Shown here: piece after piece, positions 23,740 to 34,935 of the stretch | How the letters are laid out: every line of letters begins with the position of its first letter | Position numbering within the stretch: position 1 is the first letter of the stretch | DNA from: Fasciola hepatica | Taxonomy: Eukaryota > Platyhelminthes > Trematoda > Plagiorchiida > Fasciolidae | Assembly: GCA_948099385.1 (NCBI GenBank) | Contig: CANUEZ040000180.1 | Location: 5,230,501-5,294,500 of the forward strand | DNA: 64,000 nucleotides | Reading direction: 5' to 3' | Translations under genes and position numbers: made by a program | The notes under the pieces: model-generated | Seen by the model: only the letters and a program-made list of their open reading frames with translations | What the model was told of the DNA's origin: nothing | Database searches by the model: none

Positions 23740-24647
23740 TTAAGGAACGAATAAAAGAGGGTAGACTATTCCAGCAAGCTTCATGGTATTGCTTATTGGT
23801 GATCGGAAGGTGTGTTTCTGATGACTTATCAGTGTGAGGCCAGGGTGCAGTAAAACATAGGATGCCATCTTATGGTCACTACCGGTGAAGCGACTTAAGA
23901 TTTGGGTATCTAAATTCTTGATACCAATAGTGAAGATAAGGTCTAATGTATTTCTCCCTCGAGTGGGGGATAAAACATGCTGTACCCAATTACCCACATG
24001 GATACACGAAAGGAAATCATGGAGTTTCGGGGGTGATGTCATGCAATGCCAGCACATTTCAGGCACGATGAAATCACCAGCTAGAATTTTAGCAGTTACG
24101 GGGAGGTTAGAGACATAGTTGAATGCGTCTTTTATTGCTGTCAACTTGTGACTGCCCTGGTTTGGAGGATGGTAGAGACATCCAACGAGAAGTAGTTGTT
24201 GATCGTCTTTGATAGTGAGCCAGATCGAGTCTGGAATGTTGTCTAAATTGGATGATGGAACCTACTCGCCGTGAATATGTGTCTGGAGTAAATGACGCAG
24301 CCGCCTCCTCTTTGGTCAGATATACTGTTGGCGGTGGCCTGATAGCCGAGTATGGATACGTGGTTTAATGGGGTGTAATCCGTCAGCCACGTCTCGGTAA
24401 CTGGTAAGATGTCAGGATGTAGGTCCAATGCAAGCTCTCCAAGCAGGGGCAATTTTGGGAGGAGAGAGCGGGCGTTAAGCAGTAAGAGCGACAAGGTGTT
24501 TTTGGATAGGTTCTCAGTAGATAGAGCCGTAACTTCATTGTGATTAGGTGATGAAGGATCGTCAAATAAGGCGTGGCTTACGATGGGCAGTCGAAGCTCG
24601 GCCCCTTTTAACAGCGTTTCAGATGAAGAGTTTGTGCCTGTGACCAA
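23740..24647 (-). pseudogene. LINE apurinic-type endonuclease
   Basis: The N-terminal half (24243-24647) has LLLLNARSLLPKLP, PDILPVTETWL with the catalytic Glu, and SDQRGGGCVIYSRH. The C-terminal half (23740-24144, another frame) has AGDFIVPEMCW where GDFNxP is expected, then TRGRNTLDLIFTIGI and FTGSDHKMA with the final catalytic His. The Asn of the GDFN box is Ile, which should damage catalysis. The frame break lies near 24150-24240. The enzyme belongs to the exonuclease III-like fold found in CR1, Jockey, L1 and related LINEs. Confidence 0.88.
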
Positions 24648-24700
24648 ATGCGCCGCTGGGCTTTCAAGCTGGGCGTAATTTGAAGAGCGGTTAAGGGGTT

Positions 24701-26422
24701 CTAGTTGAAGCGGCCGAATCCTGGAGGGGGTAAATGAGGCGCGGAAGGATCTAGGGGGGGATAGAGGTGGTAAGGACTTATGGACATTTGGTGCATTAGC
24801 CCGGGGCTTGATGCTATACGTGGATTGTGGTTGAGTGAGGGATAAGGACGAAAAAACGGGAGCGGTCCGGGGGCGGGGTGGAAGTGGAAGCTTGTGCCAA
24901 GGGTGCGGACTGCACTGAGGTAGTCCACTGAGGGAGGAAATGGGAGACTAGGAATATTCGACAAGAAGGGTTGAACCTGGTGGTGATATGGGTCTTGGAG
25001 GACACCCGGAGAGGCTTGCCCGGCATCATATTTGGCATCCGGGACAACCTGTATTATCCTTGGGGGCATACGTGGTGGTGCTGAACACGGGTCGAGAGCC
25101 GGCAACTGGGTCTCTGGGAAGGCTTTATATTGAGTAAGATTGAGTGTGGGTCGGACCCCATTGTGAGTTTTCTGACAATTCGAGCGCAGCTCAAGCGGGC
25201 TGGATGCTTGTATCTTTGAGCTAGTGACCTCTGTAGGCCTACAGTCTGCACGGTTAGGTTCAGGTTTGTGGGTGGATCGGTGCGGCCGCCTCCGAGAGCC
25301 CACAGATATTTGACAACTGCTTTCCGGTTTTACTTCGGATTGCATGGTAGGCGGGCCCTGGCAGTGAGGCCCCACTCTATCTGTTTGTGAGTGATGATGG
25401 GCCGGAATGGGCCTTGTGCTCGCAAGTTTTGTTGGTCCGGAAAGGTTCGTGGGGGAACTGATAGATCTAGTAAGGGCAGGAGGGACAGGCGGATGGGCCC
25501 AACCGGATGAAGTGGTGGGAGTAGAGATTGCCTGCATCCTACGAACCCGCTTACTTGGTGGATGTATGGCCGGTGATGGAGAGGCCCCTAACGCTCGATC
25601 TACAGTGCCGTTGTTAGGGGCAGGTGGGGTAGATACGCTGCGGGTGGGGGTCGAAGCTGCATCTAGAAGTACCTGTCGTCCACTGGATGTTACCTGGAAG
25701 TCCGACAAGGGCGAGATGTCAAGGTCGACCGGCACCTGAATTGGTGCGGAGCGTGCCGGGTTGAGGGGAAAATCGCACGGCTGAGGCTAGTCTCAGCCGA
25801 GGGCCGGTTTTGAGGTACTAGTGGGAGGTACTGCTGTAATGGCTGTCCTTGACGCCTTTCTTTGAAGAGGAGTCTTGTCTGCCGTAATCCTGACCGATTT
25901 ATAAGCTGTGTTCAGGGCGTGCGACGGTTTTATTTTGATAAATTCCCTTGCTATTTGATCGGAAGGGAATTGGAAAAGAATAGGTCATGTGTGGCGTGGT
26001 GAACGTTGATGTAACCTTGTGCACTTGCATGGATGGTGTTCCATGCCAGCTGCCCTGAGCAAGGTGGATTTCAGTTGTGATACTGAGGCCTTGTCCGGGA
26101 GATTGAAGGCTATCGCATTCTTGCTATTTGAGATGCGCTTAAAGATCTCGGTAGAAACAGAGTCAAGGAAGTCAGTAGCTGATTTAAGCTGCTGTTGCGT
26201 ATAGCTTGCCGCGGGGTCCATCAGGCACAGTAACGGAGCAAGCTTGGCGATATTGTCATCCAGAATCGAGAGTCTTGTTGAGATATTCTCAGCCTCTTGG
26301 TGAATACGAGCACTGAAGACAGTATCGTTCGCGAGGTCCACCAATGGTATAGAGCATTGTTTCAGTTGTGTTAGCGGTTTATTAACTCTGATCTTGGGTC
26401 GAAGGTTTTGAGTAACGGGCAT
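24701..26422 (-). pseudogene. LINE ORF1 with RRM-like core and proline-rich C-terminal half
   Basis: One reading frame of about 574 codons is interrupted by three in-frame stops near 25985, 25795 and 25789. The N-terminal part (25985-26422, 145 residues) has a helical, coiled-coil-like stretch (ARIHQEAENISTRLSILDDN) and then the start of an RNA-binding fold (NAIAFNLPDKASVSQLK). This continues past the first stop with FQFPSDQIAREFIKI and DKTPLQRK, the pattern seen at the end of RRM-like domains in LINE ORF1 proteins. The remaining 344 residues (24701-25735) form a long open frame rich in Pro, Ser and His, probably disordered. The role would be binding element RNA. The identification rests on position and pattern, not on a search. 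Confidence 0.75.
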
Positions 26423-26559
26423 GGTAAAAGTAGTGAGAAAAAATCTATAGAGTTCTTGAATATTTTTGGGATGATTTGCCCCTAAATAACCAGCTAAGTT
26501 CCTAGAAACCTATATAACTAGCGAGAGATAATGAAGAACACCCCGTGGCGGTGTAGCGC

Positions 26560-28440
26560 ATTCCGTTCCGCAGTAGTATCCCAGGCCCAGTTCGTAGGCT
26601 CGAGTAATAGACTTGTAAGGATGATTCATTGGAATGAGCTTTTTACAGTCACATGTTTATTTATTTATTGAATAATTAAGAGTCTGAAGATATCGACCAA
26701 AGACGACACGGAAGCTTGTTTCAGAGGGAAGAATATTTATTAATAGAGGAGTTAGACCGCATCTCAGTCCTGGATAAGGGAATCAAGGCCATGGAGTCAC
26801 TAACGGTTTAAAAAATAGTTGGAGGGAGCTTTGATTTGGAGGGTTGGATTGCAAGATGTCCGTTTTGGAATGCCGCAAGGAAAAGACAGGTTCATTCGTA
26901 GACGGCACAGCCATTGGGGGCTCTAGGAGCAATATTACACACATTTCCATGATATTAAAGGCGAGGAATATCCTAGTAATTGTTTGGCAAATCTACGTTG
27001 TACATTCTCGATTGGTAACCTATCGATCTGCCGCATGGTAGAAAAGACGAGAGTGCGATATTCCAAATGTGGTCTGACATGTGTTCTAAAAAGGCTCAGC
27101 TTGCTCTCCGGAAGACCGAAGGATCTATCAATCATGCCAATTAGTCGTCTAGCATTGGCAACCTGCACTGCCGAATGTTCGGAGAAATCAAATGCACAAG
27201 AACGTTGCAATCCCAAGTCCCCTGCATACGGACTGTTATGGGTGAACTGATCATTGATTTTAAAAGTTCCTGCGGGAACTCGACACTTATACGTAAAGAA
27301 ACAACTTTGACAGCAGATAATTTCGTCAACAATTGGCTGCTCTATGGAGCTAGCGATAGTGAATCGCTTGTTATGCCAGCAGTGGTAGAAGCCAAGGCTT
27401 CAGGTTCAAATGAGTGCATAATTTCCATGTCCCCTGCATAAAGGAACGCAGCCCCGCGTGTGATGATCTTAAAAATATCGCTAACATACATAAGAAAAAG
27501 TAACGAACTTAGTACGCTACCCTGAGTAACTTCACTAGTTTCCGGTCGAGGTGATGATAAACTGCCTTTAGCGTCCATCACCTGTTTTTGGGATGTTAGA
27601 TATGATAGAAACTAACTCAGAATCTGGATAACAATTCCGTAGGCTTTCACCTTAGCCAGTAGCATACAGTGGAATACTCGATCAAAAGCCTCAGTCATGT
27701 CAAGGAGGATCACGATCACTGAGATACCACTGTTAGTGTCCGTAGTTTTTAAGTTAAGAAAATCATTCATACAAGTGACGCACGACCTCTTTAGAAGAAA
27801 ACGGTGCTGTCCGGAGTTAATCAGACTATTGTTCGGTAAATTAGTTGTCAGCTTATTTTGAATAGGTCTTTCCGTAGTTCGGAAAACTATAGGGATGTGG
27901 TTCACTGGTTGATAGTTGGTTAGACCCTGTCGTGGAACTTTCTTGGGAATCCGGATAATAACTGATATTTTCCAATGGGGGAGTGCTACCGCCCACGGAT
28001 AAACTGGAAATCTATGACAAAAAAATGGGATATCATTTCCACCTAGACTAAAAATAGCCGGTGGTATGGCTTCTGACCCCGGGGTGGTATTACCGGCTTA
28101 TTTTACTTAGCTGTACTGTTAAGTTGTTTGGGTGAAATGATATCGCTGAGAACTGTGCACATGTCAGCGGCTGAACGTGATATAGGCATGGAGAGTCATC
28201 AGTCGTTAGAGACGAAGCAAAATAGGTACTGAATGCCTAGGAGATCTCGTGGTAGTTCGTTATATAACTGTTCATACATGATGGATGAGACAGGGGCATC
28301 GTACTGACCGTTTCTCAACTTTATCAGCTCGGATAAAGCTTCGGTCCTCTCGGGTTGACTCAGCACCCTTGGTTCCTGTTTTTCATTGAAGGATATTTCA
28401 ATCAATTTTGTTGAATGAGACAAACGGTTTACTTGTAATA
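26560..28440 (-). mobile_element. Diverged relative of the preceding LINE (RT to C-terminus)
   Basis: The minus-strand pieces follow the same order as the RT at 21672-23357. At 28199-28423 is sequence upstream of the fingers. At 27612-27905 are fingers and palm (INSGQHRFLLKRSC, IVILLDMTEAFDRVFH). At 27342-27581 is the palm end (TQGSVLSSLLFLMYVSD, then AAFLYAGDMEIMH, so FADD has become YAGD). At 26935-27216 is the thumb (RTHVRPHLEYRTLVFSTMRQ). Around 26590-26750 is the C-terminus. It is the same lineage as its left neighbour but far more decayed, with at least four frame breaks. It has no endonuclease or ORF1, so it is 5'-truncated. Confidence 0.85.
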
Positions 28441-28599
28441 ACCACGAAAAATCTTTCGACCTAAGGAATTTGCGCTTTTGTATAGAAAGCTACCGTTATA
28501 AACGACAAACATTGGTTTATCTGGTCCAGGTAGTCTTTGGATGGGGGTGATTTTATCGGGTCGTGCACTGAGAGTGGAGTAAAGCTGACGATCCATGGG

Positions 28600-30215
28600 G
28601 AAACAACACTGTACTTACCCTGAGGTCCCGGTGTTCTTCACCATAGAAGGCTGCAATGCCTGAAAGCAATACCCTGGTTGCGGGGGGGGGGGCGAACACT
28701 TTGCAGGGTAGCATAACTTTCTCAAGCCCCCTTGTTGATGCAACCAGTTTGTGTTGCCGGGGGTCTCCAAAGGCATTCCAAGTAGCAATACGACAGTGTC
28801 CAAGACTTCAAGGTTCTTAATCTTATCTATCCAAAGAACCATAACCTGTTTCTCCAGGAATCTCAGGTGGGCGTCTGCCCCATTTTGCTCAGCAAGTTCA
28901 TACTCTTGTCTCCTGTCGGAGACTGGTCCCGATATTCGGCTCACTCTTTCAGGTCCCGCTGGGTAGACTCATCTGATACGGAGGCAACCAGATTAGCGTC
29001 GTCTGTAAAGGAGAATATTGGGGTTTTCTAACCCCATGGAAAGATGGCCCGTAAATATAAGGAGTGGAAGGGGCCCAGCACCGATCCTCCGTGAGCGTCC
29101 CTCAAGTTCTTCGAGTAAGATTTTCTGGCCTACCGAGTTAAAAATCTTGTGCAAGTCCAGGTGACGTACCTCAACCCTGCCACCCTTGCCTGGTCTTCGG
29201 GTGACCTCACAAAGGTACCTCGGGTTCGGCAAGTATGAACGCCTCTTAAAAAGACGGTGCCAATTGGTCATCTACCCGTTTGCCGTCAGTGGAGTCAATA
29301 AAACATCCCTCAAAGTCTTGCCCGAGAACTTCACCATCGCGGAAGTCTGGATTACAACGCAGTTTTTGAGAAATTTTCCTTGTTTCGATCCTTATGTACC
29401 GGACACAATGTGGACTTCAGCCAGTTCTCCCAACTGAAACCACACACCATATATGCGCTAATGAGTGCGGAGGCAGATACGGCAATCACATTTATCAACT
29501 ATTTTAACATGGCCGGGTGAATGCCATTCGGTCCCACTATTTTGTGTGCCATCAACTTTCCGGTGTTTTGACCTCATTCGATATTTCCAACTCTGCCTCC
29601 ACCACTGCTCGTACATTAGTCCGTTTCTCTGAGAACCATCCCGTTGCACCACCGCCTACCCTGTCGACCTGCTGAAGAAAAAGAATCAGTTCGTTTGCCT
29701 CCGCAGCTTTGTATGAGGCGTACCCACCCAGACTGTCCGTAAGTTTTCCAACCGTCACACTAAGAGCTTACTCCACTTGCATGCAACTAGGATATGATTT
29801 CGGCTTTTTTTGGCTTGCGCTCCAGTGTCCCCTCACACTGCTGCCTACATTTCGTTTGCGATACTGCAGACTCAGCCCTTGTAGCCCTTCACTGCAGAAG
29901 CACCGGTCGCTCCTACCTCCCCCGCAAAGCTGCTATGCCTCTTTTTCCTCCCAAGTCCTTTACGGACCCTGCTTGTCCACCACAGTTGGAGCCTACGCTC
30001 ACATACCCTTATTATTAGAGGTGACCGCTGCGTTAGTTCTTGTAAGCCATCCCCCGAGTAAAACCGCAGTCTTTCGAAGTGATCGTTGTCTTCTACTCGG
30101 CCGTTTGGCCAAGTTATGTCAAGCTTCAGTCTTCGGTGCTCTTTATAATTGCAGTGAGATCCTGTATAAGTCTCATCGGTTGAAACTCCACTGACAAGGC
30201 CAGGTGGCACTTTGC
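28600..30215 (-). mobile_element. Decayed craniate-type CR1 LINE (linker and RT palm)
   Basis: The minus frame at 28993-29271 carries a degraded palm: VRHLDLHKIFNSVGQKILLE (family pattern DFxKAFDxVxHxxLLxKL), then GAGPLPLLIFTGHLSMGLEN, and a position where the FADD box has become LLYRRR. At 28615-28944 the next part follows (ERV-like SRISGPVSDRRQEYELAE frame). At 29458-29760 lies the linker before RT (AELEISNEVKTPES, then a broken GPDGIHP-like run). The frame at 29872-30210 covers basic sequence usual between endonuclease and RT. A G run at 28682-28692 lies inside. The copy is truncated at about 30215, where repeat B begins. Confidence 0.65.
28682..28692 (+). repeat. Run of 11 G
   Basis: A homopolymer tract inside the decayed LINE and a likely site of sequencing length error. 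Confidence 0.95.
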
Positions 30216-30249
30216 CAGTGATCGTTCCAGAATACGTCCTGTTTCAGAA

Positions 30250-31867
30250 TGGTATAATTATTAATAATGGTGAAAACATCTTTTTACCGTGATCAAGATA
30301 CGTGCACAAGCCACGATCATAGAATAGGGCAATAAATTGCAATGTAAGGCATTCGCAGTCTTGAAATTTAAGGCTTATTCAACCGCAGTAACAGAACAAT
30401 AAAGCTGGACAGAGCTTCACTGAAATAAAGTGGAGTTGGTTAAAGCGGCAATTAAAGATCAGTTTCGGTCTCAGAGGAAGGACGTTTTGGATGGCTAGCC
30501 AAAAGTGGAAATGCAGATAAAAATGTTACCGAGAAGCGCTAAAAGTGCAGTGTTTGGAAGAAACTGTGAAGCAATGGGCGTTGCACACCACTACTTGGGC
30601 GGGAATGAGAGGCCGGAATAGCATACATGTGCCTTATGGTGTGCCGAAAGCGGTCTGCCACAGATTCGTTGGTGAAGAATGGATCGCACCAATCTACGGG
30701 ATTTCGTGTGCAGTTTACTAGTATAAAAACAAGGCAGTAGAGTGGAGGGGTTGATACGGATTCAAAAAAGGTCGGGACAAGTGAAAGAGACGCGGAGGTG
30801 CGCCACCTGGATATACGAAGGACCAATACCGAAAAACAGGAGGACAGCATTACCACAAGATACGGGTAAAATTTAAACCCTCATGGGATTATCTAGAAGC
30901 AGTCAGGAACTGCAGCGGGATATAGAGAAGATTGGTTCAATACTGGTTTAATTAGGAGGCCCGTGAAATGAAAGCAAGTGAGTCGGGTGCAACAATAAGA
31001 TCAACCTTTTTATGGGTAATTTCGTAGCCACACAGAAACTCACATGAAGGCGAAACTCCGCTAGGAATGCAGTAGGCTTCGGAAGTGCACGAATGGTGAA
31101 TGGGCGCAGAGCAGATAATTTCGAAGAGGAGCCTTTGGAGAAATGGTCTTTTGGAGACAAAAATTGCCGCAGATGCGACCAGGCAAATCTGTCGAGATGG
31201 TTAGTGGAGAAGAGCGCAGAGGCAACTAGCAGAAAGCCAGACCAGAACCGATGGCAGAGGTTAGAGGAGTATTAGGATAAGATATCCTGTGTGCGCGACA
31301 GAAGAATGGTAACCAGGTTCTGATTGGCTACAGGTGGTTGATATTTTTTCCATGAGTACCTGGGTTGCCATGAGTGGTAGGTAGTGGATGACGAGGAACG
31401 CAGACAAAAAGGGCAAGGTTGACTTCGATTGGTGAAATGAGGAGAATTGGTTCAGGGAATGAGGAGTGTAGTTCGGGAAAGCAAAGGTGAGGCCAGGATT
31501 TTAGTCACTGCCTTTGGTACTGCAACGCTGAAAGAATGGAACCAATTGTATGGAGTAAGGGAAGTAGATTTTGGAGGGGTGTGGAGTGTTCATTGGTGTT
31601 GGGTATCAATCCGGCAGTCCGGTTAGACTATAGCGTTGGACAGTAACCACGTCCCTAGGGTTTTGCTCATTGGCCAGCCGCGTAAGGTACTCATTTAGCG
31701 TCAGCAGGTGTGAGTAAAGGTCTAAACCACTGCCAAGCCGATCGATCAAATCGTTTAGTCCGTACCGTAATCCAGGGGTAAAGTCCAGTTGGCTGGTGGC
31801 TACTCAGATAACCACCATAATCTGAAGGAGATCACGAGTGTGGAAGCATGGATAACATTCCAGCTGG
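30250..31867 (-). repeat. Repeat family B, copy 2
   Basis: Homologous over its length to 6560-8085, with the same landmarks and the same left-end AATTATTAATAATGG tail. A possible stem (CGTG, CACAAGC, CACG; about 30299-30313) lies inside the tail, where other copies have stems of different sequence. It ends at 31867, exactly where the tail of repeat C copy 2 begins, so the two were inserted next to or into each other. The frames are short. No catalytic motif is seen. Confidence 0.6.
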
Positions 31868-31869
31868 GG

Positions 31870-34400
31870 TTATAATATTACTAATAATGGCTTGCCCCAG
31901 AGACACCCGAAGCATGCTTCACTGCATGATCGTTTGTTACAGCTGAGATCACAATAGGGATTCTTTGATATTCATTTAGGTATAAGCAGTACGAAACAGT
32001 GGAGAGGTTTCAATGGTCCTAAGGACGACTGCCCGGAAAAATTGATTTTCAGGGTCAGATGTACACATCGCCCGGCATTGAGTTACGAAGGTTTCATTAT
32101 CAGAGTGCGCAATCAAGTAAAGCAGGAATGGAAGGAAAACTAGCAGGAATCTTAACAGTAATGATATAAAGTCACAGGAGAGAGTCTACTGACAGAGAAA
32201 TTTTCGAAAATGCACTGATGGAAAGCTGAAAAAAATAGTTGGTGATGACGGATGTGTACCTGAATCAATGGCTCACGTGACCCGGCGAATGGCGTGAATG
32301 CACCACCGAAGGATTTGCAAGGTTTTCTCTGAGGAGAAAAACTCATAAATGAAACAGAATGTCCGATTTACCACAGCATCGGTACTGGCCATCCAACAAG
32401 AAGTTGTGGAAGACTCACTCGTAAGAGATGTATGTAGATGCCTGAGCCTGGAAATTTGGTAGAGTACAGTGACCAAAGTTTGCAGGTTAGAGTAAAAGAT
32501 TCGAACAAAGAGGTTATTTTAGATTAATACGTGAACACAGGTTGAATATAGAGTGGACTGAGAGGTTTATATGAGGTGATCTTATGAGGTCACATGAGGA
32601 TGGTCCATAAGTTATACTGTCAAAACATGCAGAAGATCACGTGAGAGGATACTCTGATAAGAGTCCGACTTGGGTTATTAGGGAAACAAATGGAAGGTCA
32701 GCAACCTGACGTACCTATAGTTCATTTCTATCAAACGATTATAAAATCGCCTTCAAAGTGATATTTGGCGCAGATGCCTACTCGTGGAAAATTGGTGAAA
32801 AAATTTGCAGCAGGTAACTAGGAGTGAAATGGTGTCCAAATGTTGGTTTATCCGAGGTGACCCCGAGACTGACATATGAGAAATACGGATTCACAACGAA
32901 GTGGTCATAATAATGATATGCATGTTGGATATTCGACGGGATCAACTAAAAGGTACATTGCTGAAACCGTCAAAAAATTCGGATAATTCTTTGACCGAGT
33001 ACTTTGGGGGAAGTCCAGTCTGAGAATTTTCAGAGACAAACGGATTACCAGTAGCTGAAGATATAGAAAAAGCCCCCAACGGATTGTGGTGCTGGTGGCG
33101 GACCGTGGTAATTTGGTGGAACAGCGACAGAGGTTTATGGACGAGCAAAACAAAATTATGGAAGTTTCTAGGCTCATTGGCGAATGGCATGGGAAAATCA
33201 AAGGTGGTACCAGAGTGGATGAGGCGGGGGGAAATATAATGGACTGACAGAGTCTTATAAAAGTAGCTAATATGCAAAGCTCTCAGAAAGTGCAGGTGAT
33301 TGCGTAGCTGGACATGCTGAAAAAGTCTGAAGTGGGGCACTGAGGAGGCATTCGAGCGATTGGTATCCCGGATTGTGGATAATTCATTACCAATGTAACT
33401 GTCAGTAAGTACAAAAGACTGAATGGCCGGTGATGCAGGGGGAGGATACAGTGGAACAGGGAGCTGGTGCCAGACGGATGAAGAGCTGGAATGAGGACCA
33501 CTTCGTGCCTGGTGATATTGTTGGCAGGTGAGAGAATCGGTACTTAAACGATGGTTTCGTTTAGATGAATGGAGTGGTGAAATACAATTTGCCCAGCGGA
33601 GGAACGGTCTCTTCATAGGTATATCAGGAACTGTGATGTTCACAATAGAGATATCTGAAAATGAAAGTTTATTGTTTCGGGGTGACGAATCCCGTAGCTG
33701 GGCGGGGTAAAATGAAGGCAAAATCGTGATCGATTCAAGTAGATAGAAGACAAGTCGGTGGAAGTAAATATCGGTAGTAGCAACTGGTAGCAAACATTTC
33801 TGGGCCGAGCAAAAATGTGTGCATGTATCGATTTGGAACTTGACCGGGTGTATAGCAGATCTTGTTCAGGAACACTGGAGGAGACGACGGATGCACCAGT
33901 GGGACAAAGGAGACTTTGGTTTTAAGTCCGCAACTGGTGCTAGTTGGTGGGACTGACCGTGAGCCAGACACCCAACTGGAAACCACTTCTGATGGTGGGA
34001 GGAGCGATCCACTAGGCTAGCTGCTCACGCATATCGTTGCAGACAATCTGCTCGCTCGATGCGCGTCAGCCAAAGCAGTGGATCTGACCGCATTCCGCAC
34101 CTCTGTAGCTGGTATGGGTTTTCCTGGTGAGGCCGAATTGCTGTAAACATCAGGTGGTCCACTGCTGGGAAGCCAGGCACCAGGGAACCCCGGCAAAGTG
34201 AACAAGGGAGCGCTATTTGGGTGGCACACGAACACTCGTTAGACAGGTGGACAAATAGGACAGGTTTGTGACCAATATGGTCTCCAGGGTCCTATAAATC
34301 ATTGTGAGGAAGATACGCACAAAAACATCTGGAAGTGGAGAAATCGTAGAGAAACGCAGTCTGGGATAGCCTCAGCTGAGGATAAGCGAAAATCCGTACA
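31870..34400 (-). repeat. Repeat family C, copy 2, with a 283-codon open frame
   Basis: Related to 14356-17700 by matching left ends and a clear block at 33935-34120. Within it a minus-strand frame at 32942-33793 stays open for 283 codons, one of the two longest frames in the window. Its protein is rich in Ser, Pro, His and Leu, with a proline-rich middle (VPLYPPPASPAIQSF), and has no motif I recognise. Overlapping frames at 33283-33501 and 32905-33201 suggest that biased composition (few purine-ending stops on the pyrimidine-rich strand) explains part of its length. It could be a degenerate ORF1-like gag; I cannot confirm that. Confidence 0.5.
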
Positions 34401-34563
34401 AAAAGGAATAGTAGTAGAAGGCGACCCCCTGGGACCATCTTTGGATCACAGGAAGCAGAAGGACAAAAAAGCTTTCACTCAGACTTGTCTGTCTTAGGCT
34501 GCCGATTTTCCCGCGATTCAAAAGTGTGAACCTTGCTCACAGGCATTGCCATTAGGAATTACA
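34401..34563. other. Unassigned sequence left of the BEL/Pao LTR
   Basis: A short stretch between repeat C and the LTR. It does not match the sequence outside the LTR of the inverted copy (52897 onward), which supports placing the element edge near 34564. Confidence 0.4.
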
Positions 34564-34935
34564 TGTGTGGAAGTCCTCACTAGCTGTTTCCACATACTTG
34601 TATTGTTGAAACTATGCTCTTTGTCTTATTAACCCCCGAACAATTACAGCATGCACCAATCAATACACTTCGACACTTGTTTATATTTTGCTCACATGCC
34701 GCGGCATATTTTTGGTTTGAACTTGGACTGCCTTGACGGCGGCGCCTGACAGTGACCCTCGCTAAACTCTGATCCTCGTTGCTAGACGTTGTGGCCGTAC
34801 AGTTGAGGTTTGTAAATAATATACATGTGTATACTTTGTTAATTCAGCACCATAGAATTAGCGAACCAGTTTTGTTCTCACTTTGTGATTCGTTAATTAG
34901 GCTACGCGTTTCTCACGATCGGAATAACTGGTACA
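34564..34935 (+). repeat. 5' LTR of BEL/Pao element 1
   Basis: About 372 bp, starting TGTGTGG and ending GGTACA, consistent with TG...CA ends. It recurs at 41806-42185 (+) as the 3' LTR, at 52527-52896 (-) as the 5' LTR of the inverted element and, much diverged, at about 47035-47240 (-). From TTTCCACATACTTG (about 34588) to GGCTACGCG (about 34909) it is almost identical to the two close copies, while the outer 20-30 bases differ more. The LTR would carry the promoter and poly(A) site. I could not identify a TATA box or a primer binding site with confidence. Confidence 0.85.

Larger units (their letters stand above)
21668..26440 (-). mobile_element. Nearly full-length CR1-like LINE (best-preserved copy)
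   Basis: From right to left the minus strand contains ORF1 (26422-24701), an apurinic-type endonuclease (24647-23740), the RT (23357-22434), the thumb (22397-22098) and the C-terminal domain (22052-21672). This is the complete gene order of a CR1/Jockey-type non-LTR retrotransposon in about 4.8 kb. ORF2 is split by several frameshifts or stops, and ORF1 by three in-frame stops, so the copy is dead, but the palm is intact. Its immediate right neighbour (26560-28440) is a more decayed relative in the same orientation. The left end joins repeat H. Target-site duplications were not identified. Confidence 0.9.
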
